64,000 nucleotides of DNA from Taudactylus pleione (Eukaryota > Chordata > Amphibia > Anura > Myobatrachidae), in assembly GCA_031769625.1 (NCBI GenBank), contig JAUIMM010000113.1:11752501-11816500 (forward strand), in the 5' to 3' direction. Positions 11,261 through 23,545 of the stretch are shown here, piece by piece. The translations under genes were made by a program, and so were the position numbers. Below the pieces are notes generated by a model. It was not told where the DNA came from, did not search any database, and was given only the letters and a program-made list of their open reading frames with translations. The first letter of the stretch is position 1, and every line of letters starts with the position of its first letter.

Positions 11261-11835
11261 TAGGGATGTGCGTCGGACCATTTTTGCTGGATTTGGATTT
11301 AGCTCTGATTCATCATCCGGCTTTGGATTTGGATTTGCCAAACCTGCTGTGACTGGCTTTGGATTTGGATTTGGATTTTTTACAAAAATTTACAAAAAAG
11401 GCTAAAATCACATAATTTGGGCTTTTTTTTGTTCCTGGAGAATTATTAACCTCAATAACATTAATTTCCAGTCATTTACAGTCAATTTAGACCACTTCAC
11501 AGCTTATAATATTGTTTTCACCATTATTGGCCAAAGGTTGCAGTGAGCTGACTGGTTACTAAGTGACAGAGCTGCGACACAGCAGCACAGACACCAAAGT
11601 TTAAAGCACATCTGTGAAACATTGGCACACAGCAGTGGCAGAAATTAAAGGTACATTAGTGCAAGATGGAATTGTCTTGGGCCCTCCCACCCACCCTTAT
11701 GTTGGATATTAAAAAGGACATGCACACCTTAACATGCCAAGGACTTCATCGACAGGGTCTGCCATTTTTGTGGCTGAAGTGCTTGGTTTTTTGGACCCCA
11801 GAAAACAAGCTACAAATCGGCTTAAGGCAACAGCT

Positions 11836-14491
11836 CTACAGTGACAAGATGTCATCATCATTGCCATCCTCACCCTCATCATGGTGTACATCATCCTCAC
11901 ACAATATTAATTCATCCCCCCTGGAATCCACCATTACAGAAGACTCTTTACTGTGATGTAATTGCCGGGAAAGGTCTACCGTGTGGAATTTCCAGTTCAT
12001 TTTGATGAACATCATCTTTTCCACATTTTGAGGAAGTAGCCTCCTATGCCATTTGCTCAAAAGGTTCCCAGCTGTGCTAAAAATTCTCTCTGAGTACAAA
12101 CTGGAGGGTGGGCAGCTTAAGTAATGCAAAGCCAGTTCATACAAGGGCCTCAAAATTGCCTTTTTTCCTTCCAGTACTCGAAGGGACTCTGTGACATGTC
12201 TATTTTTATGGTGTCATGAAAATAATCCTTTACCATTCTTTGGATGGTGATCGTATCAGATGGAGATACGGGAGAGGTGTCACTAATGTTAGGCAATTCT
12301 TTTAGACCCCACTAGATGTCAAAATGTTAGGTTGACTTTTCTGCATCACCACTGGGTCTTTTTTTTTGAAAGCCAATTTTTTTTCTGGCTGCTGCTGAAG
12401 AAATTGAATGAGGAGATGTTGTAGTGCTTGTGACACTTGCCAAATTGCTCACCAGTAGCTCTTTGCATCTTTTAAGATCTAGGTCAGTTGGAAAGAAAGA
12501 CAAAGCATGCAACTTAAACCTAGGATCAAGCACGGTTACTAAAATGTAGTGATCAGATTTCAAGATCATGGCCACCTGTGGATCCTGGCGAAGCGAATAA
12601 AGGATTTGATCAACAAGTCCGGCATACTTTGTAGATTCGCTTTGTTTAATCTCCTCCTTCAATTTCTCCAGCTGATTTTCCAAAAGCCTATTTAGGGGAA
12701 TCACCTTACGCAAGCTAGCAGTGTCAGCAAATCACTTCACATGTGACTATTTCAAATGGTTTGAGCACCTTGCACAAGATAGAAAGTACTCTCCACTGTG
12801 TTGGGCTAAGGTACATTCCCCCTCCTCTCCCAATGTCATGGCTTGTTGTACAGCTATGGATTGCTTTTTGCTGTTCCTCCATCCGCTGAAGCATATAAAG
12901 GGTAGAGTTCCACCTTGTTACCACCTCTTGCTTCAGTTGATGGCAGGACAAATTAAACTGTTCTTGCAGGTTCTGCAATCTCCTGCATGCTGTTGCTGAA
13001 TGCCGAAAATGTCCCAAAATTTTTCGGCCCACAGACAGCATCTCCTGCATGCCCCTGTCATTTTTTTAAAAAACCCTGCACCACTAAGTTGATTGCGTGA
13101 GCAAAACAGGGGATGTTTTGAAATTCACACAGCTGTAAAGCTTTCACAATATTTGTGGTGTTATCAGTAATCCCAAATCCTGAGGAAAGTCCAAGTTGGC
13201 TAAGCCATGTTTTTATGACATCTCTTTGTTTTTCTAAGAGGTTGTCAGCGGTATGCCTTTTATTGAATCCGGTGATACACAGAGTAGCCTGCTGGCATTG
13301 TTTGTTAGATACTGCTTATGCTGCTGCTGAAGGCAACTCACCCACCCAGTGGGCTGTCACAGTTATGTAATCTTTAGTTTGCCCACTACCATTTGTCCAC
13401 ATATCTGTGGTTAATTGGACAGTTGTTACAATGGCATTTTGTAGGGCAATAATTAGGTTCTTTTTAACATCCTGGTACAATCGAGGAATGGCTTTTCCTG
13501 TAAAATGAAATCGAGATGGAATTTGCTACTGGGGACACAGGACCTCAATTAACTTGGTAAACCCCACTGCATTATTTGCAGATATTGGACGCAGATCTAA
13601 TACCAGCATAGCTGTCATGGCATCAGTGATCCGCTGTGCGACTGGGTGAGAGCTGTCATACTTGCTTCCATTTGGAAGAGATTCTTTAACAGTCAATTGT
13701 TTTGTTAAAGTACTACTAGTAATCTTCTTGGTCCACTTCTGGGATGAGGATCCACCCCCAGCAGCAGCAGCAGCAGGCCTAGCACTCAAGGATTTTTCAG
13801 AGGAGTCCTGGAAAGTGGATGAGTCACCTAGCAAATTGGATGCTGGACTACCTCTGATCATTACTGAGGATATTGTGGATGAGGGTGTTGGTGGTGGAGA
13901 TGCAGATGCTTGGATCAAGTAGAGAGAAGGAAGCTAGCTGATGCTGGACTGCTTGTTGTTATTTTTAGCACCAGTTTCTGATGTTATAAAGTACTTGTCA
14001 TGAGCTTGCTACAGATGATGTAATAGCGTGGAGGTTCCTAGATGTTTAATGTCCCTACCTCTACTTACTGTGTTTCCACAACGGCTACAAATGGCTTGAC
14101 AAATGTTGTCAGGATTTGGGTACAAATAATTCCAGACATAAGAGGTGGATTTGTTGGTCCTATGCACAGGCATGACAATGGCCTTCTTCTTATCATGGCC
14201 AAGAGCTGCTTCAACTGGTGCCTGACTCACACAAACAACATCCTCATCCCCAATATCCACATTAGTGCCAGTGCTAGCTACAGAAATATCCTCCTCATCC
14301 TCTTGCAATTCCACATTGGCATCCTCAATTTCTATGTCATCAGCAATACTTATGCTGCTCATCCCCACAAATACAGAGGGAGCAGAAACTGTGGAAGGTG
14401 GCTCCTCTAAAAGGTCAGGCTCACACATAGCACTCATGTACACACTGGGGCTCTCCTGAGGGATTTCTGATATTTGTGTTTCTGAATGCAC
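11836..14491 (-). pseudogene. hAT transposase with BED zinc finger, decayed
   Basis: Read from 14,491 leftward, the pieces line up in family order. 14,491-14,009 has an acidic N-terminal part and a BED finger with SYVWNYLYP, CSRCGN and HLGTSTLLHH. 13,918-13,526 is a Ser-rich linker leading into TDAMTAMLVLDLRPIS. About 13,430-13,070, in broken frames, carries the DDE core: TTDMWTNGSGQ with the first aspartate, GITDN with the second, and IPCFAHAINL. 13,050-12,724 has TRWNSTLYML. 12,713-12,327 has VLDPRFKLHAL. 12,153-11,836 is the hAT C-terminal dimerisation region (SERIFSTAGNLLS and KWHRRLLPQNVE). Internal stops near 13,320 and 13,060 plus several frame changes break it. It would have bound the ends and catalysed cut-and-paste transposition in the nucleus. 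Confidence 0.92.
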
Positions 14492-14935
14492 AGTTTGATC
14501 TACTGCCTTAGTGGTTTTCAGTTTTTTTTACATTTCTTCTAAAAGGTCTTTCATTGTCATCATGAGAGGCAGAAGATGCCTCACTGACAGGTCCAGAACC
14601 GCCACTAAGAAATAAAGTGCAAGGCCTGAGCCTTTTCTTGCCATTGCATGTGGTGAATGGTATATTGCCAATTTTCTGTTTTTCTGCACTAACCTTTAGA
14701 GGGTTTTTTGTGTTTACCTGTGTGAAAGCTCAATTTTTTTTATTTCAGATATCTTAATTTTTAAAGCCTATACGCCCTTGAGCATCAACTTTAGATGATT
14801 GTAAATGACTAGTATCGTTATCATGACTGGTTCCAGCAGCTGCACTGCTAGCATTTTCTTACTGCTTCTGCACTACACTCAGTTGGTTGTCACGATCCAT
14901 ATTGATGAAAAATTGAAAACAAACTTCGGGCTACT

Positions 14936-15560
14936 TCCCAATTATTCATGGTGCTTACACACACTGAGGTCTACTTCCCAATTATTCATGGTGCTTACAC
15001 ACACTGAGGGCTACAGCCCAATTATTCATGGTGCTTACACACACTGAGGGCTACTGCCCAATTATTCACGGTGCTTAAACGCACACTGAGGGCTTCTGCC
15101 CAATTATTCATGGTACTTACACATACTGAGGGCTACTGCCCAATTATTCACGGTGCTTACACACACACTGAGAGCTTCTACCCAATTATTCACAGTGCTT
15201 ACACACACTGAGGACTACTGCCCAATTCACAGTGCTACACACACTAAGGGCTTCTGCCCAATTATTCACAGTGCTTACACACACACTGAGGGCTTCTGCC
15301 CAATTATTCATGGTGCTTACACACACTGAGGGCTTCTGCCCTATTATTCACGGTGCTTACACACACTGAGGGCTTCTGCCCTATTATTCACGGTGCTTAC
15401 ACACACACTGATTGCTTCTGCCCAATTATTCATGGTGCTTACACACACTGAGGGCTTCTGCCCTATTATTATTCACGGTGCTAACACACATGGAGGGCTA
15501 TTGCCTAATTAGTCATGTTGCTTATACACACAGAGAACTAATGCCCAAGTAGTCATGGTG
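14936..15560. repeat. About 40-bp tandem array inside the hAT 5' region
   Basis: Some 15 units of GGGCTTCTGCCCAATTATTC followed by ATGGTGCTTACACACACTGA, decaying at the right. On the transposase strand it lies upstream of the BED-finger coding part. Confidence 0.93.
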
Positions 15561-15699
15561 CTTATATACAGTAACAGTACACTGCACAGTGGGATACAGC
15601 ACAAAACAATTATAATATATTAGTTTTTATTTTCTTTTATTAAATTTTTTTTTTTTAAATATATCGATTTTACTTTTTTTTACACTGGAGCAGATGGGC

Positions 15700-16010
15700 A
15701 ACAACCACTTAACAGCACAGCCTGGAGTCTGGACAAAGGCTACTACAGCCATTGTAATAACTCTTCCCCCTACCCTGCCTACAGTCACTAACAGCACAGC
15801 CACTTAACAGCACAGCCTGGAGTCTGGACACAGGCTACTACAGCCACTGTAACAACTCTTCCCCCTACCCTGCCTACAGTCACTAACAGCACAGCCACTT
15901 AACAGCATAGCCTGGAGTCTGGACACAGGCTTCTACAGCCACTGTAGTAGCGCACACCACTGCTGACTCTTCCCCCCACCCTGCCTACAGTCACTAACAG
16001 CACAGAGCCA
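15700..16010. repeat. About 90-bp tandem array, three units
   Basis: Units read AACAGCACAGCCTGGAGTCT, then GGACA-AGGCT-CTACAGCC and CTCTTCCCCC-ACCCTGCCT. The last unit carries a short insertion (GCGCACACCACTGCTGA). It sits between the promoter and the 40-bp array. Confidence 0.9.
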
Positions 16011-16065
16011 ATGGAGTTTATGCAGCTGAATTTGCAGAGCTCTGCACAGCATGCATGCTTAAAGA

Positions 16066-16102
16066 CAAATGGCGCCGAGTCCCAGTCCCGGTGTCTTATA
16101 TA
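16066..16102 (-). promoter_or_regulatory. Predicted TATA-box promoter of the hAT transposase
   Basis: The minus strand has TATATAAG (16,095-16,102) followed 15-25 bases later by TCGGCGCCATTT (16,068-16,079). The hAT-type end at the right edge of the window has the same TATATAAG followed by TCGGCGCCATTTT at 62,892-62,921. Conservation of both blocks and their order points to a core promoter. The start site is inferred. Confidence 0.6.
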
Positions 16103-16260
16103 GAACCAAGTCTCACAAGAATCTGACATCAGGAAGATGACGTTCGTCCTCGCAGTGGGATCCAAGTCAGGTGGGAACACCCGAACAGCATTCAGGTGGA
16201 CTCGGATCCCAGTTGTTCAGAGCGGTTCGGATTATATTGAATCCAAACCACTCATCCCTA

Positions 16261-16268
16261 ATAATAAT
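16261..16268. repeat. Right 8-bp target-site duplication of the hAT element
   Basis: ATAATAAT, identical to 11,253-11,260. The local sequence is itself TAA-rich, so a chance extension of a base or two is possible, but the register against both termini is exact. Confidence 0.9.
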
Positions 16269-16373
16269 ACCATTTTTTATCCTAAATCTAGTCAGCAAGC
16301 ATAGCCAAAAAAAGTTTGTCTATCCAAAAATACCGTCCCCAGTGCCCCCCAAAAATACAGCCCATAATGAAAA

Positions 16374-17975
16374 GAAAAGTGGAGCAAGATGGAATTGTCC
16401 TCGGGCCCTACCACCCACCATTATGTTGTATATTAAAAAGGACATGCATGGTTTATCAAACAAAGTACTTCAGTGACAGGGACTATCATTGCTGCCACTG
16501 ATGGCTGATTTTCACAAACAACATCCTCCTCATCAATATCCTCATAAGCATCAGACAGTACACAAATATCACCCTCATCCTCCTGTTGCACTTCCTTCAC
16601 ACTGTCATCATGAATTTTTATTATGTTGCCATCTTTACTTTTGATGCTCATCATACATTTGCAGAGGGTGCAGAAATGGTAGAAGGAGACTTCTCTACGA
16701 GTATAGTATCAGAAAGTTCAGACTCACACATAGCACTCGTGGATACCCTTAGACTCTCCTCGGGGATTTGTGACATTTCTGAACATACAGTTTGTTTATT
16801 TGCCTTAGTGATTTTTTCAGGCACTGATTTTCCTGTTTTAATTTTTTTGACATTTCTTTTAGACTCAGAGTGAGAAGGTCTTGCATTGTCATGTGAGGCA
16901 GAAGAAGACGCCTGACTGACAGCAGTTGCAAATAAAGGCCAAGGCCTGAGCCTTCCCTTGCCACTGTGTGTGGTGTATGGCATGTTAGCAATTTTATATT
17001 TTTCTGCAGGAAACTTTCCCTTTATTATAGGTGATGTTTTTTTCAGCAATGTAAATTATTGTTTTGACTTCAGATGCCCTGACTTAAACCATCTATGCCC
17101 TTGAGCACCGGCTTTAGTAGATGATGTTGAAGGACTAGTAGAGCCATGACTTGTGGCAGAAGCTGCAGTGCTAGTACTTGATTGTTGCTCCTGCTGTTCT
17201 ATCGATTGATCATAATGATCCATATTGACTGCCAACACTGATATTATTAACACTGTGGTCATTGACCATGTTTTTAATCACAGTATCACAGCCTGAAGTT
17301 TTTTGAACACATGTAATAAATGTTTTATTTTTAAATTACTGACCATTAGTGCTCTTAAACACAATATCACATCCTGATGTTTTGTAAACACACACAAAAT
17401 ATGTTTAATTTTTTTATTTATAAAACAGACAACTGCTTACCAACTGTGATGCACTGCACAGATAATATAAAATATATATATATTATTAAAAAAAAATCAC
17501 CAGTGTGCAGTTGTGCACCAAGAGTTAATGCTTCTCAGTTACAGTTAAGTTAATTACAGCATCAGTGTGATACTGACAACAAGTAGTAGTAAGTTATATT
17601 AATATTATAGATGTTCCTGCACTATAAAAATAAAAACAATGTTTTGCTAATGTCCTACATCAACTAGCTTTGCCAGTATTACACTAAGGGACACGTGGAT
17701 GCTACTGCCCATCAAACAGAATGCCTGAAAGCCAAGGGGTCTCCTCACTCCTTATATCTATAACATGCATCCAACTCGTCTGGCGGACTTGTGTAAAATG
17801 ATGCCTGAATCACCACAGGAGGGACAAATATCAGATCTAAAGCATGTGAGATACAATGCCGGTAAGATGACATTTGCCTCATTTTGGAATCTGAAAAAGG
17901 TGGGGAGATCTGAGTCCTGGCTCGGATCCCCTTGGATCAGGTAAGTTTCCTGGAAACCGAACCTGCTCATCTCTA
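16374..17975 (-). mobile_element. Second hAT relative, internally deleted
   Basis: 16,374-16,500 matches 11,655-11,770 of the 5-kb element (AGATGGAATTGTC, TATTAAAAAGGACATGCA). 16,500-16,950 corresponds to its N-terminal coding part, with the shared pattern SAMCE and PSTISAPSA on the minus strand. The core and dimerisation domains are missing. The right end reads GAACCTGCTCATCTCTA, a TAGAGATGAGCAGGTTC terminus on the minus strand. The left terminus is not identified. Confidence 0.78.
16651..17049 (-). pseudogene. N-terminal remnant of a hAT transposase
   Basis: A minus-strand frame of about 130 codons. Its C-terminal half (SEMSQIPEESLRVSTSAMCE, then SPSTISAPSA) parallels the acidic segment upstream of the BED finger in the 5-kb element. 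No zinc finger remains. A second minus-strand piece at 16,433-16,654 carries the matching acidic EDEGDI region. Confidence 0.7.
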
Positions 17976-18708
17976 GCTGCCAGTGTCCACAATGGACAAA
18001 CATAAATAGTTTAGTCTTTACTACAGCAGAGAATCTGTTTCACAATGTGAATGTTTTCCAGTCTCATGGTTTGTAGACTCCAAAATTTCATTGTCTGCTG
18101 ATATTGCAGACATGTGAAAGGCTGAAATCTGCAACCACAAGTTTTCGGACAGCAGATGTCCAAAAAAAACAACATTGGAATGTAGACTGTGCAAATTTGA
18201 AGCTGGAGATGTTTCTCATAGAGTAGTATCACTGAGGGCTGTTTGTTTAGTGGCTCAGACCCTGAATCCTCTTGGCTCAGACCCTGAATCCTCCTGTACT
18301 CACACTGACCACCCCTGTAATATAGAAATAATTAAAACTAAATCTGTATATATATTTCTATTAGGTATGTTTATACTCTTTATCAATTACATTTGACTGT
18401 TTGAAAATAATTATAAATGTAATATGTGTAGTTGAAAAAAGGAATGGTGAAAGAGGAGTTGATTAGAAAATGACAAAAAAGCAGGCATGTATTAGAAAGC
18501 AAAAATATGAAGAAGTAATTTATGAAAATTGGACACTCAGCTAACAACAAATGTGTTTTAAGGAGAGATAAAGTATAATGAAAGTCAATGGTGTGAAAGG
18601 GTTTAAGAATTTGTAAATTTCAATGTATAAAGAATGGTAAATTTCACTACTTCATACTTTTTGGAAATGTGTGTACAGGTGTGCTGGTATGGCAGAGTTA
18701 TGTACACA
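17976..18708. other. Intergenic DNA, nothing recognised
   Basis: AT-rich sequence between the hAT remnant and the endogenous retrovirus. 18,237-18,296 contains a short direct repeat of GGCTCAGACCCTGAATCCTC. No coding signal. Confidence 0.5.
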
Positions 18709-18712
18709 CCAT

Positions 18713-19684
18713 TATGGATGCCGTTTAGTCACTATTTAGCGCTGCAAGTCACTTAAGAAAGAACTGCTTTCCAGTCCAATCGTGTGGTTCCAAAGCACAA
18801 AAAGTTATTTATGTAAAAAGGGGTAACACGATGTAAGAGTTAACAATTAGAGTAAAAAGCAATAAAAATAGTACAGCCCGATACAAACGCGTGCACGCTG
18901 GTCCCAGTATACAGTCATCAGTCCTGAAGTCTGTGGTCGCAAAGATGTGTGTACACTGGGGTCAGGATACAAGCCTATATACCTTACAGGTTTCAGAGTT
19001 AACAAAGGGACAAATTGACAGGTTTTCAGTGGTTCTTGCTTCTGGTCAATCTGGTCATTGGTCAGTTCATACTGTGTCATCAGGGGTATGGCTCAGTCTT
19101 CCAACAGTCACATTGTGTAGCTTCCCGCTGAAGAACTGGTTAATACTGGCTACAACACTGAATACAAGTAATGACATTCTATTCAATAAGTCCCTATCAT
19201 CCATAACTAGCGGATGCATGATGCGACTTCTTTGCCGATAGAAATGGATGTCTGCAAATAAACAGGGATTTAGTATGATACCAAACATGACATGTCCACT
19301 GTATTCTGAACCTTAGATCTCTTTTAAGTACATCTTACACCATAATTATTAGCTAACAAACACCTTCAATAACTCTGATTATTATCTATAATGGGTGGGA
19401 ACCATTTTATATTTATGCGTTCGCATATGTGCGTCTGTGTATTGAAATAGCAAATGTGTGTCTATGTGTATGTACATGAATACGCCTACGAGCGTCTCTG
19501 TGTATATATGTATATATATGTGTGCGTTATGTGCATCAGCGTATGTGTGTTGTGAATATGCATTTAGCGCATCGGATTGCACCGAAGCAAAGTAGCGTCC
19601 TAGTAATACGTCATCAGACTATAGGCGACTATATCATCATATAATAATTGTAAAGCACTCATATCTAATTATTTGACTTTGACA
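18713..19684 (-). repeat. 3' LTR of the endogenous retrovirus
   Basis: About 970 bp, matching 26,440-26,753 plus 28,095-28,751 along its length with scattered differences. On the minus strand it begins TGTCAAAGTCAAAT directly after a polypurine stretch and ends GGCATCCATA. It contains a TATATATGTATATATA tract near 19,500. Confidence 0.88.
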
Positions 19685-19696
19685 GTCCACCCTTTG
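19685..19696 (-). promoter_or_regulatory. Polypurine tract
   Basis: The minus strand reads CAAAGGGTGGAC immediately before the U3 start. Plus-strand DNA priming at such a tract is standard for retroviruses. One pyrimidine near the 3' end suggests decay. Confidence 0.7.
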
Positions 19697-20090
19697 ATAG
19701 CAAACATAAAACTATCACATTCTATTCTTAACCTATTTAGTCATGCATAATAAATTATTATCTAATGTTCTATATGGTATGACATAATTCGGTCATTGAA
19801 CCGTCAATAGTGAGCCTCAGGAAAGGGTAAAACAACTCTTATAAGCACTCCGCGGATCTAGGGGACCATTGGTAGGATGTGGGACCTCATCAAACCTATA
19901 AAGGAAGTTTTGGGGGAAACTAAGACTACATTATCTGGGATGTTTAACAGAACATTTACAATACATTTTATTATGCATGACCAAGTCTATTCACATGTTA
20001 TTATCTGATGGTACATTCAATTTCAGGATCATAATGCAGTTCTTTATCAACCTTAGTACCTATACTACCACTATTCACCACCATTATGAT

Positions 20091-20718
20091 TTAATTTTCA
20101 CTATTTACCTTGGTGGTACATTTTCCACACTTCAACACAGTAAGAACACATCTGACACATAAACAAATTTCTAAAATGACAACAAGTATAAGAATAAGGA
20201 GCTTACCTACACTAGCAATCATCTCCTGTACCCACTCTCCCAGACAAGAGAACCATTTTATAGGGTTTAACTACGAGAACCTTTTCTATACCTTTTCCTC
20301 TGTCTCATACAAGGAAGTATTATGGTCCTTGCGAAATTCCCATTTCAGTTGTAGGATTTCATCCATTCTCCGGTCAATCACCTCTTTGGGGTCATTAGTA
20401 TTATTGGTGATGTATGGGCAATTTTGACACCAAATTGGGTGGCCAGTGTCACACAATATCCACCAGTAATAGATGTCAGGTAGTTTAACACTAGCCTATG
20501 TTGTACCAATTCCTTTTTATAAGCCTGTAGCTCCTTACCCATATATCTGAAAGTGTCATCATACAGCTTTGGTGATGTTGTCTATTAATTTAGCCAGGTT
20601 TGGATATATCTAAAATGTAAAGTTCCCCAAGTGATCCTGGTGGGATTTAATGCTACCAAAATTTGGAAACCAGTCATTTCACTAATCAACTATGTGGCTT
20701 AATGTTCTTCATCAGGGA
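20091..20718 (-). pseudogene. env: env transmembrane-subunit remnant
   Basis: On the minus strand, three pieces in different frames follow in the order expected of a retroviral TM subunit. A helical segment about 20,440-20,540 runs into the conserved cysteine region of the ectodomain. After a frame change, an N-glycosylated, charged helical stretch covers about 20,300-20,400. Then comes a tryptophan-containing membrane-proximal segment, a strongly hydrophobic span (about 20,145-20,200) and a Cys-rich tail ending at a stop at 20,091-20,093. At least one frameshift and several stops interrupt it. The fusion-peptide region is not recognisable. The assignment rests on domain order and motif spacing. 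Confidence 0.75.
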
Positions 20719-21540
20719 TCATATTTCTTTTGTCATGATGTTCATACTACCTATGCCTATTGTCCTCATCTGCTCAAGAAATGTTTCAGCCTGAATAATA
20801 TTTTTACAAAAACCCTTAGGAACTTTTCCATTAGATACCACATTCGGTTTGTTCCTATGTCCTTGTCTCTGGGGTTCATCACTACTGGTGTGGCAAGTCA
20901 TTGTCTGATCCAATAAGTCTGCTTCCCAATTCTCCAATCTTTCTATGTATGATATGTTTAGACACAGCAAAGACCGATCTATGGAGTATTGGTGGAGCTT
21001 TAAAATAGGGGACCTCGTGATGTTATACTTCCCGTCTATGGACCTCCCTCCCCGTAATTCAATTATCTCAGAGAAATTAAATGGGAATGGTACTAATCCT
21101 ACATAATGTTGTCCCTGAGGCACGTGAGTGCATACCCAACATTCAGTCTGGTTTAAGACCTTACCCACTAAGGAATGGTAATCATCTAAAGGATGCCCGC
21201 CCAAATACAGATTACTCTTGGACTGGCATCGTTGGATGCATTTCTCATCAACTAGGAATCCACAGTACTCACAGATACTATATTCCTCAGACAATAGCCC
21301 CTCACACTGTCTCCGAGTTCCATGGCTAACAGATCTCTTAACAATCCCTGAACTGAATTTAACCATAGGTTGCCCTGATCGTTCTATTGCTCTCTCCTCT
21401 GACTCCACTCTATCAACATCACTATCGGCCTCCCTCTCCATCACCTGTCCTCTGTCACAGAAATAGGAAATCCTGAAACAAATAAGAATGAGAAGAACCC
21501 TGGAACAAGAAAAAGAAACAGAAACAGATCGCCACTCCAT
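20719..21540 (-). pseudogene. env: env surface-subunit remnant, 273 codons open
   Basis: An open minus-strand frame starts just downstream of the end of pol, as in simple retroviruses. Residues about 12-28 are hydrophobic and could be a signal peptide. Further on there are many cysteines, several N-glycosylation sequons (NQT, NFS, NIT, NIS) and the short motif NQTECWVC, typical of gamma/epsilon-type envelope surface subunits. The frame ends before the TM part, which continues in other frames. Without a database comparison the closest viral relative is unknown. Confidence 0.8.
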
Positions 21541-21594
21541 TGCTGGAATAGTGATCTGTACACTTCTCTGGCTGAGGTGTTTTCACTGCAGTCT

Positions 21595-22702
21595 TTAGTT
21601 TTCCCGGAACATTCTCGCAATCGACAGGTCCACGTTGTCTGTCTCAACTTTGCCTTGTACCTCCTTCGGGTGGTTGACCTTTCTGCAGTGAGTGGAATGG
21701 ACCCAGGTATCTCTTTCTCCTACCTTTAAAGATGTGGTACTTGTCATCAACACCTGGTAAGGACCTTCCCACTGGTCTGTCAAACAATCTGAGCATAAGA
21801 AATTTTGGATCATAACATATTCTCCAGGTTCAACATCATGACAGTTTGTTTCTGAAATATTAGGTGACAACATTTTCAGTTTCTGTTGCTGTTGTTTCAA
21901 CTGTCTACTCATTTTTATAAGATATTGCACAGTAACCTCATTATTACTCTTTAAATCATCCTGCGGATTTATAATCCAATGAGGTTGCCTTCCAAACAGT
22001 ATCTCAAAGGGGGACAGATTAAGAGGAGATCTGGGAGTAGTTCTGATGCTATGGAGGATGAGCGGTAAGGCTTCTGGCCATCCTAATCCAGTTTCAGCCA
22101 TGATCTTACTCAGTTTATTCTTAATAGTACAGTTTACCCTCTCCACCTTGGCAATGGCTTGCGGTTGGTAGGGGATATGAAGTCTACTATTGATTCCCAT
22201 AAGTTCACACATGTTCTGGAAAACATCACCAGTGAAATGAGTTCCCCTATAACTTTCTATGATTCTAGAGATACTGTATCTGCATACAAACTTCTGAGCA
22301 ATATTCTTAGCAGTAAAAACAGCAGTATTAGTGGCAGCTGCAAGGTGGTAATTGGATGAAGTCAATTTGTATTAACTGAAAAGGTCTATCTTCTGGAGGG
22401 ATATGGGATGGCTAGGTTGGTATTATCTTCCTGACATTTTTCCTCAAACAAGTCAGACAGGACATTGCTTTCTTTCCAGCTTGAGAAGAAAAGCCTGGTG
22501 CACACCAATATGCTCTGACCAACTTGCACATACCTTCTTTTCCCAGGTGAATCAGACCGTGCACTGCCTCAGCCAGGCTTGGGTAGTATGCTCTGGGAGC
22601 AACAGGCCTACCTTGTCCATCTCTCCAGAGTCCAGAGGACTCCTGACCACATCCCTTCGATCTCCAGACCGCCTTTTCCTGTAGGGAACATAAATATTGC
22701 AT
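21595..22702 (-). pseudogene. pol: pol: integrase remnant
   Basis: 22,702-22,412 holds the N-terminal zinc-binding region (His-x3-His followed by CLTC). 22,365-21,595 holds the rest of the core and the C-terminal domain with WEGPYQVL and a WVHSTHCRKV-type ending. Integrase inserts viral DNA into chromosomes. The glutamate of the D,D-35-E triad is visible in KVERVN, but the second aspartate position (near 22,250) reads Tyr in SYRGTHF. A frame break between 22,412 and 22,365 separates the two parts. Both points indicate an inactive enzyme. Confidence 0.9.
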
Positions 22703-22780
22703 TTCAATTCATTTCTGTGTGTCTATTGTCTGGAAGACCATTACTTTGTTAGTTGGTATCTTTATATTTGACCCTGCTGC

Positions 22781-23545
22781 TCATTTGGCAACTTCATCTG
22801 CTCTTTTATTGCCCATTGACACCGGGTCTTCTTCACATGTGTGGGCTTTGCATTTGATGACAGCTACTGCCATTGGTAACTGAATTGCTGTCAGAAGTCC
22901 TTTTATGTGTTGTGAATGTGCTACTGGTGTGCCAGCTGCTGTCATAAAGTTCCTAAGACGCCAAAGAGCCCCAAAATCATGTACTATCCCGCAGGCGAAC
23001 CTAGATTCAGTGTATATATTAGCTGATTTACCTTCTGCCAACTCGCACGCTCTCCTTAATGCCACTAGTTCAGCCACCTGAGCTGAGTGAGGTGGACCAG
23101 GGGGTTCAGCCTCTATGACATCCTCATCATCTACAACAGCATAACCTGTGCATAATTCTCCTGTCTGTCTGTCTATGACAACTCCCATCCGTGTAAAATG
23201 TCAAATCTACATCTTCTAATGGTGTGTCACGTATGTCTGGTCTTGCAGTAAAGGTCTGATTCAAATATTCCATAAAATCATGTGTGTCAGTATACCTGCA
23301 AAACTCACCTTCAATCAGAAACTCACCTCCTTCCACCCTTGGTGCATCTTGAGGCACATATGGTAAGTATGTTGCTGGATTTAATGTATTGCACCATGTA
23401 ATGGTGATATTTGCAGGTACCATCAGAGCTGGTTCCCATTTTGTGAACCTTGCTGAAGAGACGTTTCTGGTTTGGGCAGAATTCAACAAAGCAGATACTG
23501 CATGTGGTGTATAGACAGTTGTATCATGCCCTGCTTAGCAATACA
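22781..23545 (-). pseudogene. pol: pol: end of reverse transcriptase and RNase H remnant
   Basis: The minus strand from about 23,545 begins in the RT connection region (PHAVSALLN, ARFTKWEP, LNPATYLP) and leads into RNase H (LTFYTDGSC). It continues in another frame at 23,188-22,781 (AELVALRRACELAEG, YTESRFA, NKRADEVAK). RNase H removes RNA from RNA:DNA hybrids. The aspartate usually found in the YTxS position is a glutamate here. A frameshift at about 23,130-23,190 splits the domain. The RT fingers and palm, including the catalytic site, are absent. Confidence 0.9.

Larger units (their letters stand above)
11261..16260 (-). mobile_element. hAT-superfamily DNA transposon, 5,000 bp, complete ends
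   Basis: The left end is TAGGGATGTGCGTCGGACC. The right end, read on the minus strand, is TAGGGATGAGTGGTTTGGAT. Directly outside lie identical 8-bp copies ATAATAAT (11,253-11,260 and 16,261-16,268), the target-duplication length of hAT elements. On the minus strand the order is terminal repeat, TATA promoter, two tandem arrays, BED-finger transposase, 3' terminus. The transposase is broken by stops and shifts, so this copy is not autonomous now. Related ends occur near 17,975, 31,978, 35,572, 48,797, 52,690, 62,384 and 62,733. Confidence 0.93.

Noticed and set aside
14936..15560. Possible CRISPR-like array (40-bp repeats)
   Set aside because: Repeats are head to tail without unique spacers and lie inside a eukaryotic hAT element.
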